From: Micromonospora echinospora
GTDB taxonomy: Bacteria; Actinomycetota; Actinomycetes; Mycobacteriales; Micromonosporaceae
Length of the DNA stretch: 64,000 nucleotides
Direction of reading: 5' to 3'
NCBI RefSeq assembly: GCF_014203425.1
Contig: NZ_JACHJC010000001.1
Span: 2,170,001 to 2,234,000, forward strand
Positions 18,788 to 26,753 of the stretch are shown here, one piece after another (position 1 is the first letter of the stretch; every line of letters begins with the position of its first letter). The translations under genes were made by a program, and so were the position numbers. The notes under the pieces are model-generated. The model did no database searches. It saw nothing but the letters and a program-made list of their open reading frames with translations, and had not been told where the DNA came from.

Positions 18788-19237
18788 GTGCCCGGCCCGC
18801 TCGTAGAAGCGGCGCGCCCGGGCGTTGTCGGCGAGCACCCAGAGCCGATACCCGGTCCAGCCCCGCTCGGCCAGGCCGTCGCGGGCCGCGGCGAGCAGCG
18901 TCCGCGCGACGCCGGAGCCCCAGTGCGCGGGCTCCAGGTAGATCGCCACCAGCTCGCCGTGGGCCGGGTCGAGGTCGTCGCGGTCCTGGTTGTTCCGGTA
19001 CGGCCCGAACGTGGTGAAGCCGACGATCGTCCCGCCGGTCTCGGCGACGAGTGTGGTGAACGGGTGCTCCGGGTCAGCGGTGCCAAGGTCGCGGCGGCGC
19101 TGCGCCCAGGCGCGCGGGTTCAGCCGGGTCAGCACCTCCGCGGGCATGATCCCGGCGTAACCGGCCTGCCAGCCGTGGACGTGCACCCGGGCGATCGCCT
19201 CGGCGTCGTCCGGTTCCTCCCGGCGAATGGTGAGCAC
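18692..19237 (-). CDS. GNAT N-acetyltransferase, 181 residues
   Basis: GNAT protein beginning MLTIRREEPDDAEAIARVHV, with 'VAIYLEPAHWGSGVARTLLAA' (acetyl-CoA loop) near residues 97-117 and 'NARARRFYERAGHSPDGEE' at the C-terminal part. This is the pattern of the widespread GCN5-type group with unknown small-molecule or protein substrates. GTG start 19237 has TAGAAC (minus strand, 19244-19249) six bases upstream, again leaderless. It overlaps the 3' end of the convergent GT87-like gene. Confidence 0.83.
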   Translation of the reverse strand: MLTIRREEPDDAEAIARVHVHGWQAGYAGIMPAEVLTRLNPRAWAQRRRDLGTADPEHPFTTLVAETGGTIVGFTTFGPYRNNQDRDDLDPAHGELVAIYLEPAHWGSGVARTLLAAARDGLAERGWTGYRLWVLADNARARRFYERAGHSPDGEESTYPVPLSGGRAPILLRELRYTTGS

Positions 19238-19334
19238 CTGTCCGTTCTATGCCCCGGCGGGCGATCGGTCCAGCCGCCGCTCCCGCCCGGCGCGTCCGGC
19301 ATTGTGTCGGACCGCTGGATTAGGGTCGCCGACG

Positions 19335-20558
19335 ATGGCCGAATCGCTCTCCCTCGCCCAGGCCCGCCGGGTGGCCCTGGCCGCACAGGGCTTCGCCGAC
19401 CCGGCGCCCACCGGCGTGCCCACCCGGCGGCATCTGCGCCGGGTGCTCGACCGGGTCGGGCTGATCCAGATGGACTCGGTGAACGTGCTCCAGCGGGCGC
19501 ACTACCTGCCGCTCTACAGCCGGCTCGGCCCCTACCCGACCGCGCTGCTGGACACCGCCGCCTACCGCCGCCCGCGTGAGCTGTTCGAATACTGGGCGCA
19601 CGAGGCGTCGCTGGTGCCGGTCGGGCTGCACCCGATGCTGCGCTGGCGGATGGCGAAGGCCCGCGACGAGGCGTGGGGCGGCATGCGCCAGATCGCCGAG
19701 GAGCAGCCCGGGCTGCTCGCCTGGGTCCGCGACGAGGTGGCCGCCCGGGGCCCGCTGACCGCCGCCGAGATCGAGCACGACGCGCCTCGCGAGACCGGCA
19801 ACTGGGGCTGGAACTGGTCCGTCGTGAAGCGGGCGCTGGAGTTCATGTTCTGGGCCGGCGAGGTCGCCGCCGCCGACCGCACCAACTCGTTCGCCCGCCG
19901 CTACGACCTGCCCGAGCGGGTGCTCCCGCCCGCCGTGCTGGACGCGCCCACCCCGACCGACGCCGAGGCGTACCGGACTCTCGTCTCGATCGCGGCCCGG
20001 TCGCTCGGCGTCGCGGCCGAGCCGGAGCTGCGCGACTACTTCCGGCTGCCGGTGGCCGGGGCGCGGCAGGCGGTGGCCGAGCTGGTCGAGGCGGGCGAGC
20101 TGACCCCGGTCACGGTGCAGGGCTGGCGGCATCCCGCCTATCTGCACGCCGACGCCCGGATGCCCCGCTGGGTACGCGGGAACACGCTGGTCAGCCCGTT
20201 CGACCCGCTGGTCTGGGAGCGGGCGCGCACGGAGCGGCTGTTCGGCTTCACCTACCGGATCGAGATCTACGTGCCGGCGCCGAAGCGGTTGTACGGCTAC
20301 TACGTGCTGCCGTTCCGCCAGGGCGAGCGTTTCACCGCCCGCGTCGACCTCAAGGCGGACCGGAAGGCCGGCGTGCTGCTGGTGCCGGCCGCCTGGGTCG
20401 AGCCGGGCGCCGACCCGGGGGAGACCGCGGTGGCGCTCGCCGCCGAGCTGTACCGGCTGGCCGGCTGGCTCGGCCTGGACGCGGTCGCCCCGCCGGCGGC
20501 GGGCGATCTGGCGGCGCCGCTGGCCGCCGCGCTGGTGGGCGTGGCGGGTGTACGGTGA
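19335..20558 (+). CDS. YcaQ/AlkZ-family DNA glycosylase (winged-helix, crosslink repair)
   Basis: HTH_42 superfamily DNA glycosylase that unhooks interstrand crosslinks and removes bulky alkylpurines (family knowledge from AlkZ and E. coli YcaQ). The 407-residue protein has the catalytic Q-phi-D signature in 'GLIQMDSVNVLQRAHYLPLY' (QMD near residues 44-46), matching the YcaQ (QphiD) rather than the AlkZ (QphiQ) subgroup. C-terminal 'SPFDPLVWERARTERLFGFTYRIEIYVP' is also diagnostic. ATG 19335 has TAGGGT at 19321-19326, 8 bases upstream. In Streptomyces, QphiQ members are resistance genes in toxin clusters; here it is a stand-alone gene. Confidence 0.88.
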   Translation: MAESLSLAQARRVALAAQGFADPAPTGVPTRRHLRRVLDRVGLIQMDSVNVLQRAHYLPLYSRLGPYPTALLDTAAYRRPRELFEYWAHEASLVPVGLHPMLRWRMAKARDEAWGGMRQIAEEQPGLLAWVRDEVAARGPLTAAEIEHDAPRETGNWGWNWSVVKRALEFMFWAGEVAAADRTNSFARRYDLPERVLPPAVLDAPTPTDAEAYRTLVSIAARSLGVAAEPELRDYFRLPVAGARQAVAELVEAGELTPVTVQGWRHPAYLHADARMPRWVRGNTLVSPFDPLVWERARTERLFGFTYRIEIYVPAPKRLYGYYVLPFRQGERFTARVDLKADRKAGVLLVPAAWVEPGADPGETAVALAAELYRLAGWLGLDAVAPPAAGDLAAPLAAALVGVAGVR

Positions 20559-20562
20559 GCGC

Positions 20563-21237
20563 GTGACGAGCGTTGACCGGCCTGCCACCGAGCCCGACCC
20601 GCACGCCGACCCGCACCCGTCGGCGCCCTCGCTCGCGCATGCCGGGGCACACGCCCACGCCGGGCCGCCTTCGGGCGCCGGGCCGCACGCCCACACTGAG
20701 CCGCATGTCCACGCCGGGCCGCACGCTCCGGCCGGCGCGCCCGACGGGCCGTGGCAGGGGCCCTACCCGGTCGCGTACCAGCCGGTCGAGACCGACCGGT
20801 TCACCCGCATGGTCCTGCGCCTGCACGCCCGCGCCCCGCGCTGGGCGGTGCCGCTGGCCGCGCTCGGCTGCGTCGTCCTCGGCCTGGCGTACGCGCTGAT
20901 CAGCAACCCGACCCAGAGCGACCCGGACGCCCGCCCGACCTGCCTGCTCAAGCTCACCACCGGGCTCGACTGCCCGGGCTGCGGCGGCACCCGTGCGCTC
21001 TGGTACGTGCTGCACGGTGACCTGCCGGCCGCCGCCCGGCACCACTTCCTGTTCGTGTTCGCGCTGCCGTTCCTGACCTGGCTCTTCGTGGCCTGGGCCG
21101 GCAACCGGGCGTTCGGCTGGAAGCTGCCGGAGCCGCGGTTCAGCCCCAAGGCCATCGGGTTGTTCCTGGCCGCCTGGGGGGTCTTCTCGGTGGCCCGCAA
21201 CCTGCCCTGGGCCCCCTTCACCTCGCTCTACGTCTAG
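20563..21237 (+). CDS. DUF2752 membrane protein with His-rich N-terminus
   Basis: The C-terminal ~130 residues are a DUF2752 domain with the signature CPGCGGTRALWYVLHGD and three hydrophobic segments. DUF2752 proteins are small membrane proteins of unknown function; the CxxCGxTR motif may bind a metal. The N-terminal ~60 residues are a low-complexity stretch rich in His, Pro, Gly and Ala ('AHAGAHAHAGPPSGAGPHAH'), unusual for the family and possibly metal-binding. GTG 20563 is taken; GTG 20548 would also be in frame. It starts 4 bases after the glycosylase gene. Confidence 0.83.
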   Translation: MTSVDRPATEPDPHADPHPSAPSLAHAGAHAHAGPPSGAGPHAHTEPHVHAGPHAPAGAPDGPWQGPYPVAYQPVETDRFTRMVLRLHARAPRWAVPLAALGCVVLGLAYALISNPTQSDPDARPTCLLKLTTGLDCPGCGGTRALWYVLHGDLPAAARHHFLFVFALPFLTWLFVAWAGNRAFGWKLPEPRFSPKAIGLFLAAWGVFSVARNLPWAPFTSLYV

Positions 21238-21320
21238 CCTCCCGCCGGACGCGGCTGGTCGCGTACCGCACCGGCGGCTTCACCGACGCTGTCGCACCAC
21301 TCCCGCTAGTCAGGATCGAT

Positions 21321-21405
21321 GTCCCGCAAGGCGGGACGAGAGGAGATCTTGGAAGCGTAGCGCCCCTATAGGGGCCTTCTCCTACCAAGATCTCCAGATC
21401 TGGAG
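21321..21405. repeat. Nested palindrome cluster between DUF2752 gene and thyX
   Basis: Four palindromes in 85 bases: GTCCCGC-aag-GCGGGAC (21321-21337); an 11-bp pair GGAGATCTTGG (21342-21352) with CCAAGATCTCC (21385-21395); inside it GCCCCTATAGGGGC (21362-21375); and CTCCAGATCTGGAG (21392-21405), which overlaps the right arm and could pair instead. It could be a terminator with alternative folds or a small palindromic mobile element. It lies about 60 bases before the thyX start. Confidence 0.7.
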
Positions 21406-21465
21406 CGGCGGCGCTGCCGCGTGCCCGATTTCCGCGCCGGGCGCGGGCCAACTACAGTCGCAGGA

Positions 21466-22212
21466 ATGCCGGAGATGGTGCAGCCCCAGGTCAAGTTGAT
21501 CGCGTGGACCCAGTTCCAGGCGCCGGACGAGGTGCCCTGGTCCACCGACGCCGACGGCGGGCAGGCGCTCGCCGAGTTCGCCGGCCGGGCCTGCTACCAG
21601 AGCTGGAAGAAGCCGAACCCGGCGACCGCCACCAACGCGGGTTACCTGGCGCACATCCTGGAGGTCGGCCACCTGAGCGTGCTGGAGCACGGCTCGGTGA
21701 GCTTCTACTTCAGCGGCGTGTCGCGCTCGTTCACGCACGAGCTGATCCGGCACCGGCACTTCTCCTACTCGCAGCTCTCCCAGCGGTACGTGCCGGAGCG
21801 GGACGCGGCGATGGTCGAGCCGTCGGTGATCGCCGACGACCCGGAGCTGCACAAGAAGTTCGTCGAGGCCACCGACGCGGCGGTGCGGGCGTACACCGAG
21901 TTGCTGGAGGGGCTGGAGGCCCGCTTCACCGACGAGCCCAACCCGACGCTGCGCCGCAAGCAGGCGCGCCAGGCGGCGCGGGCGGTGCTGCCGAACGCGA
22001 CCGAGACCCGGATCGTGGTGACCGGCAACTACCGGGCGTGGCGGCACTTCGTCAAGATGCGCGCCACCGAGCACGCCGACGTGGAGATCCGCGAGCTGGC
22101 GGTGGAGTGCCTGCGGCAGCTCAAGGGTGTCGCGCCGAACGTCTTCGCCGATTTCGTGATCTCCACCCTGGCCGACGGCACCGAGGTGGCGGCCTCCCCG
22201 TACGCCGAGTGA
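21466..22212 (+). CDS. thyX: FAD-dependent thymidylate synthase
   Basis: Makes dTMP from dUMP using methylenetetrahydrofolate, NADPH and FAD. The 248-residue protein has the ThyX signature [13 protein letters not shown] with R95, H96, R97 and S105. Length and sequence are typical. ATG 21466 has TACAGT (21453-21458) 7 bases upstream and TTCCGC 17 bases before that, so the mRNA is probably leaderless. A thyX-dapA neighbourhood is common in Actinobacteria. Confidence 0.97.
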   Translation: MPEMVQPQVKLIAWTQFQAPDEVPWSTDADGGQALAEFAGRACYQSWKKPNPATATNAGYLAHILEVGHLSVLEHGSVSFYFSGVSRSFTHELIRHRHFSYSQLSQRYVPERDAAMVEPSVIADDPELHKKFVEATDAAVRAYTELLEGLEARFTDEPNPTLRRKQARQAARAVLPNATETRIVVTGNYRAWRHFVKMRATEHADVEIRELAVECLRQLKGVAPNVFADFVISTLADGTEVAASPYAE

Positions 22213-22264
22213 CTCGTCACCCTTCGCCGCCGGGCCACCGGTGGTCGTCCGCTAGGTTGTGAAC

Positions 22265-23191
22265 ATGACGCACGACCACTCCACCGACCCGGGCCAGGGC
22301 GCGTCGCGCCCGTTCGGGCGAGTGATGACGGCCATGGTGACCCCGTTCACGCCGGACGGCGGGCTGGACCTGGACGGCGCCGTCCGGCTGGCCGAATACC
22401 TCGTGGACGAGCAGAGCAACGACGCGCTGGTCCTCAACGGCACCACCGGCGAGTCCCCGACCACCACCGACGCGGAGAAGGAGTCGCTGATCCGCGCCGT
22501 GGTCGAGGCGGTCGGCGACCGGGCCCGGATCGTCGCCGGGGTGGGCACCAACGACACCCGGCACACCGTCGAGCTGGCCACGCAGGCCGAGAAGGCCGGC
22601 GCGCACGGCCTGCTGGTGGTGACGCCGTACTACAACAAGCCGCCGCAGGCCGGGCTGCTGCGTCACTTCACCACCGTCGCGGACGCCACCGGCCTGCCGG
22701 TCATGCTCTACGACATCCCGCACCGCTCCGGTGTGGCGATCGCCACCGAGACGCTTGTGAAGCTGGCCGAGCACGGCCGGATCGTCGCCGTCAAGGACGC
22801 CAAGGGCGACCTGTTCGCCACCGCGGAGGTGCTCAGCCGCACCGACCTGGCCTACTACAGCGGCGAGGACGCGCTGACGCTGCCGATGCTGTCGGTCGGC
22901 GCGGTCGGCGTGGTCGGCACCTCCACCCACTTCACCGGCGCGCTGACCAAGCAGATGATCGACGCGTTCGTGGCGGGCGACAACGCCGGCGCGCTCGCGC
23001 TGCACCGGCAACTGCTGCCGCTCTACACCGGCATCTTCCGCACCCAGGGCACGATCCTGGTCAAGGCGGGTCTCGCGGCCCAGGGCCGCCCGGCCGGCCC
23101 GGTGCGACCGCCGCTGGTGGACGCCACCGGCGACGAACTGGCCCAGCTGCGCGCCGACTGCGCCGCAGCGGGCCTGCCCCTGCCCGAATGA
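22265..23191 (+). CDS. dapA: 4-hydroxy-tetrahydrodipicolinate synthase
   Basis: Condenses pyruvate and aspartate semialdehyde, the entry to diaminopimelate and lysine synthesis. The 308-residue TIM-barrel protein has the Schiff-base Lys in VAVKDAKGD (K177), the NGTTGES loop at 59-65 and the catalytic Tyr in TPYYNKPP (Y123 region). The start is ATG 22265 rather than GTG 22259, because TAGGTT at 22253-22258 would put the transcription start at the ATG. RNase J follows after 51 bases, as in Streptomyces and Mycobacterium. Confidence 0.97.
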   Translation: MTHDHSTDPGQGASRPFGRVMTAMVTPFTPDGGLDLDGAVRLAEYLVDEQSNDALVLNGTTGESPTTTDAEKESLIRAVVEAVGDRARIVAGVGTNDTRHTVELATQAEKAGAHGLLVVTPYYNKPPQAGLLRHFTTVADATGLPVMLYDIPHRSGVAIATETLVKLAEHGRIVAVKDAKGDLFATAEVLSRTDLAYYSGEDALTLPMLSVGAVGVVGTSTHFTGALTKQMIDAFVAGDNAGALALHRQLLPLYTGIFRTQGTILVKAGLAAQGRPAGPVRPPLVDATGDELAQLRADCAAAGLPLPE

Positions 23192-23242
23192 ACAAACGAC
23201 ACGACGGACGCCGCGCGACGGCGTCGCAGAATGAGGTGACGC

Positions 23243-24931
23243 GTGACCGAGGCGCACATCGAGGGTGAGCTGCCCCCGCCACTGCCCGAGGGCGGCCTGC
23301 GGATCATCCCGCTCGGCGGACTCGGCGCCATCGGCCGGAACATGACCGTCTTCGAGTACGACGGCAAGCTGCTCATCGTCGACTGCGGGGTGCTGTTCCC
23401 CGATGTCGAGCAGCCGGGCGTGGACCTGATCCTGCCCGACTTCGCCCCGATCCTGGACCGGCTGGCCGACGTGCAGGCGATCGTGCTCACGCACGGCCAC
23501 GAGGACCACATCGGCGCGGTGCCGTACCTGCTCGCCCACAAGCCGGACATCCCGCTCGTCGGCTCCCAGTTCACGCTCGCGCTCGTCGAGGCGAAGCTGG
23601 CCGAGCGGCGGATCCAGCCGTACACGCTGACCGTGCGGGAGGGCGGCCGGGAACGGCTGGGCCCGTTCGAGTGCGAGTTCTTCGCGGTGAACCACTCGAT
23701 CCCGGACGCGCTGGCGGTGGCCATCCGTACGCCGGCCGGCCTGGTGCTGCACACCGGCGACTTCAAGATGGACCAGCTTCCGCTGGACGGGCGGATCACC
23801 GACCTGGCCGGGTTCGCCCGGCTCGGCGCCGAGGGCGTCGACCTGCTGCTGTCGGACTCGACGAACGCGGAGATTCCCGGCTTCGTCACGCCGGAGCGGG
23901 AGATCGGCCCGGTCCTGGACTCGATCTTCGCGAAGGCCAAGGGGCGGATCATCGTCGCCTCGTTCGCCTCGCACGTGCACCGGGTGCAGCAGGTCTTCGA
24001 CTCGGCGGCGGAGCACGGCCGCAAGGTGGCGCTGATCGGCCGGTCCATGGTCCGCAACATGGGCATCGCCCGCGACCTGGGCCTGCTCAACATCCCGGCC
24101 GGCCTGGTGGTCGGCATCGAGGAGGCCACCAACCTGCCGCCCGAGCAGATCGTGCTGATGTCCACCGGTTCACAGGGCGAGCCGATGAGCGCGCTGGGCC
24201 GGATGGCCAGCGGCGACCACCGGCACATCACCATCGCGCCGGGCGACACGGTGGTGCTGGCGTCCTCGCTGGTGCCCGGCAACGAGACGTCGGTCTACCG
24301 GGTGATCAACCGGCTGGCCCGCGCCGGCGCCGTGGTGGTGCACAAGGACGTGGCGAAGGTGCACGTCTCCGGCCACGCCCCGGCCGGCGAGCTGCTCTAC
24401 CTGCTCAACGTCGTACGCCCGAGCAACCTGATGCCGGTGCACGGCGAGTGGCGGCACCTGCGGGCGCACGCCCGGCTCGGCATCGAGTCCGGCGTCGCGC
24501 CGGACCGGGTCGTGCTCTGCGAGGACGGCGACGTGGTCGACCTGGTCGAGGGCCGCGCCAGCGTGGTCGGGCGGGTCAAGAGCCGGTACGTCTACGTCGA
24601 CGGTCTCGCCGTCGGCGACGTCAGCGAGTCGCTGCTCACCGAGCGCCGGATCCTCGGCGACGGCGGTTTCATCGCCGCGACGGTCGTTGTCGACTCGGTC
24701 ACCGGCAAGGTGGTCGCCGGGCCGACCGTCTCGGCGAAGGGCTTCTCCGAGGACCAGGCCGCGTTCAACGCGGTGATCCCGCTGGTCACCGAGGCGCTGA
24801 ACCGGGCCGCCGCGGACGGCATCACCGACCCGCACCAGCTCCAGCAGATCGTCCGCCGCACCGTGGGACGCTGGGTCAACGACGCCTACCGCCGGCGGCC
24901 GATGATCGTCCCGACCGTCGTCGAGGTCTGA
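23243..24931 (+). CDS. rnj: Ribonuclease J
   Basis: Metallo-beta-lactamase/beta-CASP RNase with 5'-3' exo- and endonuclease activity, central in mRNA decay and rRNA processing. The 562-residue protein has the zinc motif HGHEDH at 84-89, 'HTGDFKMDQ', the beta-CASP segment 'STNAEIPGFVTPEREIG' region, 'GHAPAGEL' and the C-terminal dimerisation domain. GTG 23243 overlaps nothing and has a weak upstream GAGGTGACGC. It follows dapA as in other Actinobacteria. A 12-bp hairpin ends the unit. Confidence 0.96.
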   Translation: MTEAHIEGELPPPLPEGGLRIIPLGGLGAIGRNMTVFEYDGKLLIVDCGVLFPDVEQPGVDLILPDFAPILDRLADVQAIVLTHGHEDHIGAVPYLLAHKPDIPLVGSQFTLALVEAKLAERRIQPYTLTVREGGRERLGPFECEFFAVNHSIPDALAVAIRTPAGLVLHTGDFKMDQLPLDGRITDLAGFARLGAEGVDLLLSDSTNAEIPGFVTPEREIGPVLDSIFAKAKGRIIVASFASHVHRVQQVFDSAAEHGRKVALIGRSMVRNMGIARDLGLLNIPAGLVVGIEEATNLPPEQIVLMSTGSQGEPMSALGRMASGDHRHITIAPGDTVVLASSLVPGNETSVYRVINRLARAGAVVVHKDVAKVHVSGHAPAGELLYLLNVVRPSNLMPVHGEWRHLRAHARLGIESGVAPDRVVLCEDGDVVDLVEGRASVVGRVKSRYVYVDGLAVGDVSESLLTERRILGDGGFIAATVVVDSVTGKVVAGPTVSAKGFSEDQAAFNAVIPLVTEALNRAAADGITDPHQLQQIVRRTVGRWVNDAYRRRPMIVPTVVEV

Positions 24932-24946
24932 CCCGACCGCGCCGCG

Positions 24947-24976
24947 CGCCGGTCCACCGTCCACGGTGGACCGGCG
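24947..24976 (+). terminator. Hairpin terminator after RNase J gene
   Basis: CGCCGGTCCACC (24947-24958) and GGTGGACCGGCG (24965-24976) pair perfectly over 12 bp with a 6-base loop, and CTTTT follows at 24983-24987. Good intrinsic terminator. Confidence 0.8.
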
Positions 24977-25105
24977 CCGTCGCTTTTCGGGTACGTCCCG
25001 ACACGCCGCGTCGAAACCCTCCGGTAACCCTCATCCGATCGGCGTCCGTCTCCGTACTCCGGGACGGCCGGCGTGCCCCTGCGCCGGCCGGGAGGAGCGT
25101 GGCGG

Positions 25106-26656
25106 ATGGACCGCAGACGGATGACAGCCATCGGCGTACTGGTGGCGGCGGCCGGGTTGACGGCGGCGGTGACCGTACCGTCGTTCGCCGGCGAGGAACC
25201 CCGGCGGGCCGCGCCGGTGACCGACGGCGTCGCCCCGGAGGTCCTGGACGCGATGGGCCGCGACCTTTCGCTCACCCGTGACCAGGCGGTGAAGCGACTG
25301 CGCACCGAGCGGTGGGCGGCCGGCACCCTCACCCGGTTGCGTGCCGAACTCGGCGCCGGGTACGGGGGCAGCTAGCTCAGCGCGGACGGCGCCACGCTCA
25401 CCGTGGCGGTGGCCGACGCGGCCGGCGAGGCGCGGGTCAGGGCCGCCGGCGCGGTCCCGAAGCGGGTCGCCCGCGGCGTCGCCGAGCTGGACGCGGTGAA
25501 GTCCCGGCTCGACGCTGCGGGCGGCGCGGCCAGCCCGGACATCGCCGGCTGGTACGTCGACGTGACCGACAACGCGGTAGTGGTGGTCGCCCGTCCGGGC
25601 GCGGAGGCCGACGGCCGACGGTTCGCCGCCGCCGCGGGGTCGAAGACCACGATGGTCCGGGTACGCACCGCCGACGAGGCCCCGCGTCCGCTGTTCGACG
25701 TGCGGGGCGGCGACGCCTTCTTCATCAACAACGCGGGCCGCTGCTCGGTCGGCTTCTCCGTGGTGGGCGGATTCGTCACCGCCGGGCACTGCGGCCGGCC
25801 GGGGGACCGCACCACCGGATCCAACCGGGTCGCCCAGGGCACGTTCGCGGCCTCCTCGTTCCCCGGCGACGACTGGGCGTTCGTGCGGGTCAACGGCGAC
25901 TGGACGCCGCAGGGCGTGGTGACCGACTTCAACGAGGGCAGCACGGTGGCGGTCAACGGCTCCACCGAGGCGCCGGTCGGGGCCTCGATCTGCCGCTCCG
26001 GCTCCACCACCGGCACCCGCTGCGGCCTGGTCCAGGCCAAGAACGCCACTGTCAACTATCCGGAGGGGACGGTCACCGGGCTGACCCGGACGAACGTCTG
26101 CGCCGAGCCGGGCGACTCCGGCGGCGCGTGGCTCTCCGGCGACCAGGCGCAGGGCGTCACCTCCGGCGGCTCCGGTGACTGCACCCGGGGCGGGGTCACG
26201 TTCTTCCAGCCGGTCAACGAGATCCTCCAGCGCAACAACCTCACGCTCGTCACCGCCGGTGGCCAGCCGGCCCCGACGCAGCCGCCGGCCGGTGGCGGGG
26301 AGACCACCCCGCCGTCGACCGTCCCGCCCACTCCGCCGGCCGGCGACACCGAGTGCGCCGGCCAGGTGAGCCGGACCGGCCCGATCGCCGCCGGGCGGGT
26401 CCAGGTGCAGCCGGACGGGCGCTTCTTCCGGGTGCCGGGCGGCACCCAGGAGGCGTGCCTGGCCGCGCCGGACGGCGTCCGGGTGACGCTGGAGCTGCAA
26501 CGCTTCACCAATGGCGCGTTCCGCACTGTGGCCCGCGCCACGAGCGCCGACGGCGTGGCCCGGCTGACCGCCGAGGGCCCGGCCGGCGCCTACCGGTACC
26601 GGGTGACCGGGCTGTCCGGCTCGGGCGAGTACACGCTGGCGTTCTCCGCCCGCTGA
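25106..26656 (+). pseudogene. Secreted S1 (alpha-lytic/streptogrisin-like) serine protease interrupted by an in-frame TAG
   Basis: Reading continuously from ATG 25106 (GGAGGAG upstream) gives a 517-codon gene with one TAG at codon 90 (25373-25375). Before it lie a signal peptide (about residues 1-29) and the start of a pro-region. After it the same frame continues with the rest of the pro-domain, then the catalytic triad H228 (TAGHCG), D256 (GDDWAF) and S338 (GDSGGAW). A Pro/Thr/Gly-rich linker and a ~110-residue C-terminal domain follow. In related streptogrisins this position is often Trp, so TGG to TAG is the simplest change (recalled, not aligned). Without readthrough, only an 89-residue secreted fragment is made. 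It could also be a sequencing error. The terminator and codon use remain gene-like, so any inactivation is recent. Confidence 0.8.
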
Positions 26657-26672
26657 CCGCCGCACCGAGACC

Positions 26673-26711
26673 GCGGCCCCCGACCACCACCGCCCGGTGA
26701 TCGGGGGCCGC
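26673..26711. terminator. Bidirectional hairpin between protease and YbjN genes
   Basis: GCGGCCCCCGA (26673-26683) and TCGGGGGCCGC (26701-26711) pair over 11 bp around a 17-base loop. It lies between convergent genes and can serve both. Confidence 0.7.
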
Positions 26712-26753
26712 GCCGCGTAGCGGGTCGGCCGGTCGGCAGGTCGGGGCGGCGGG

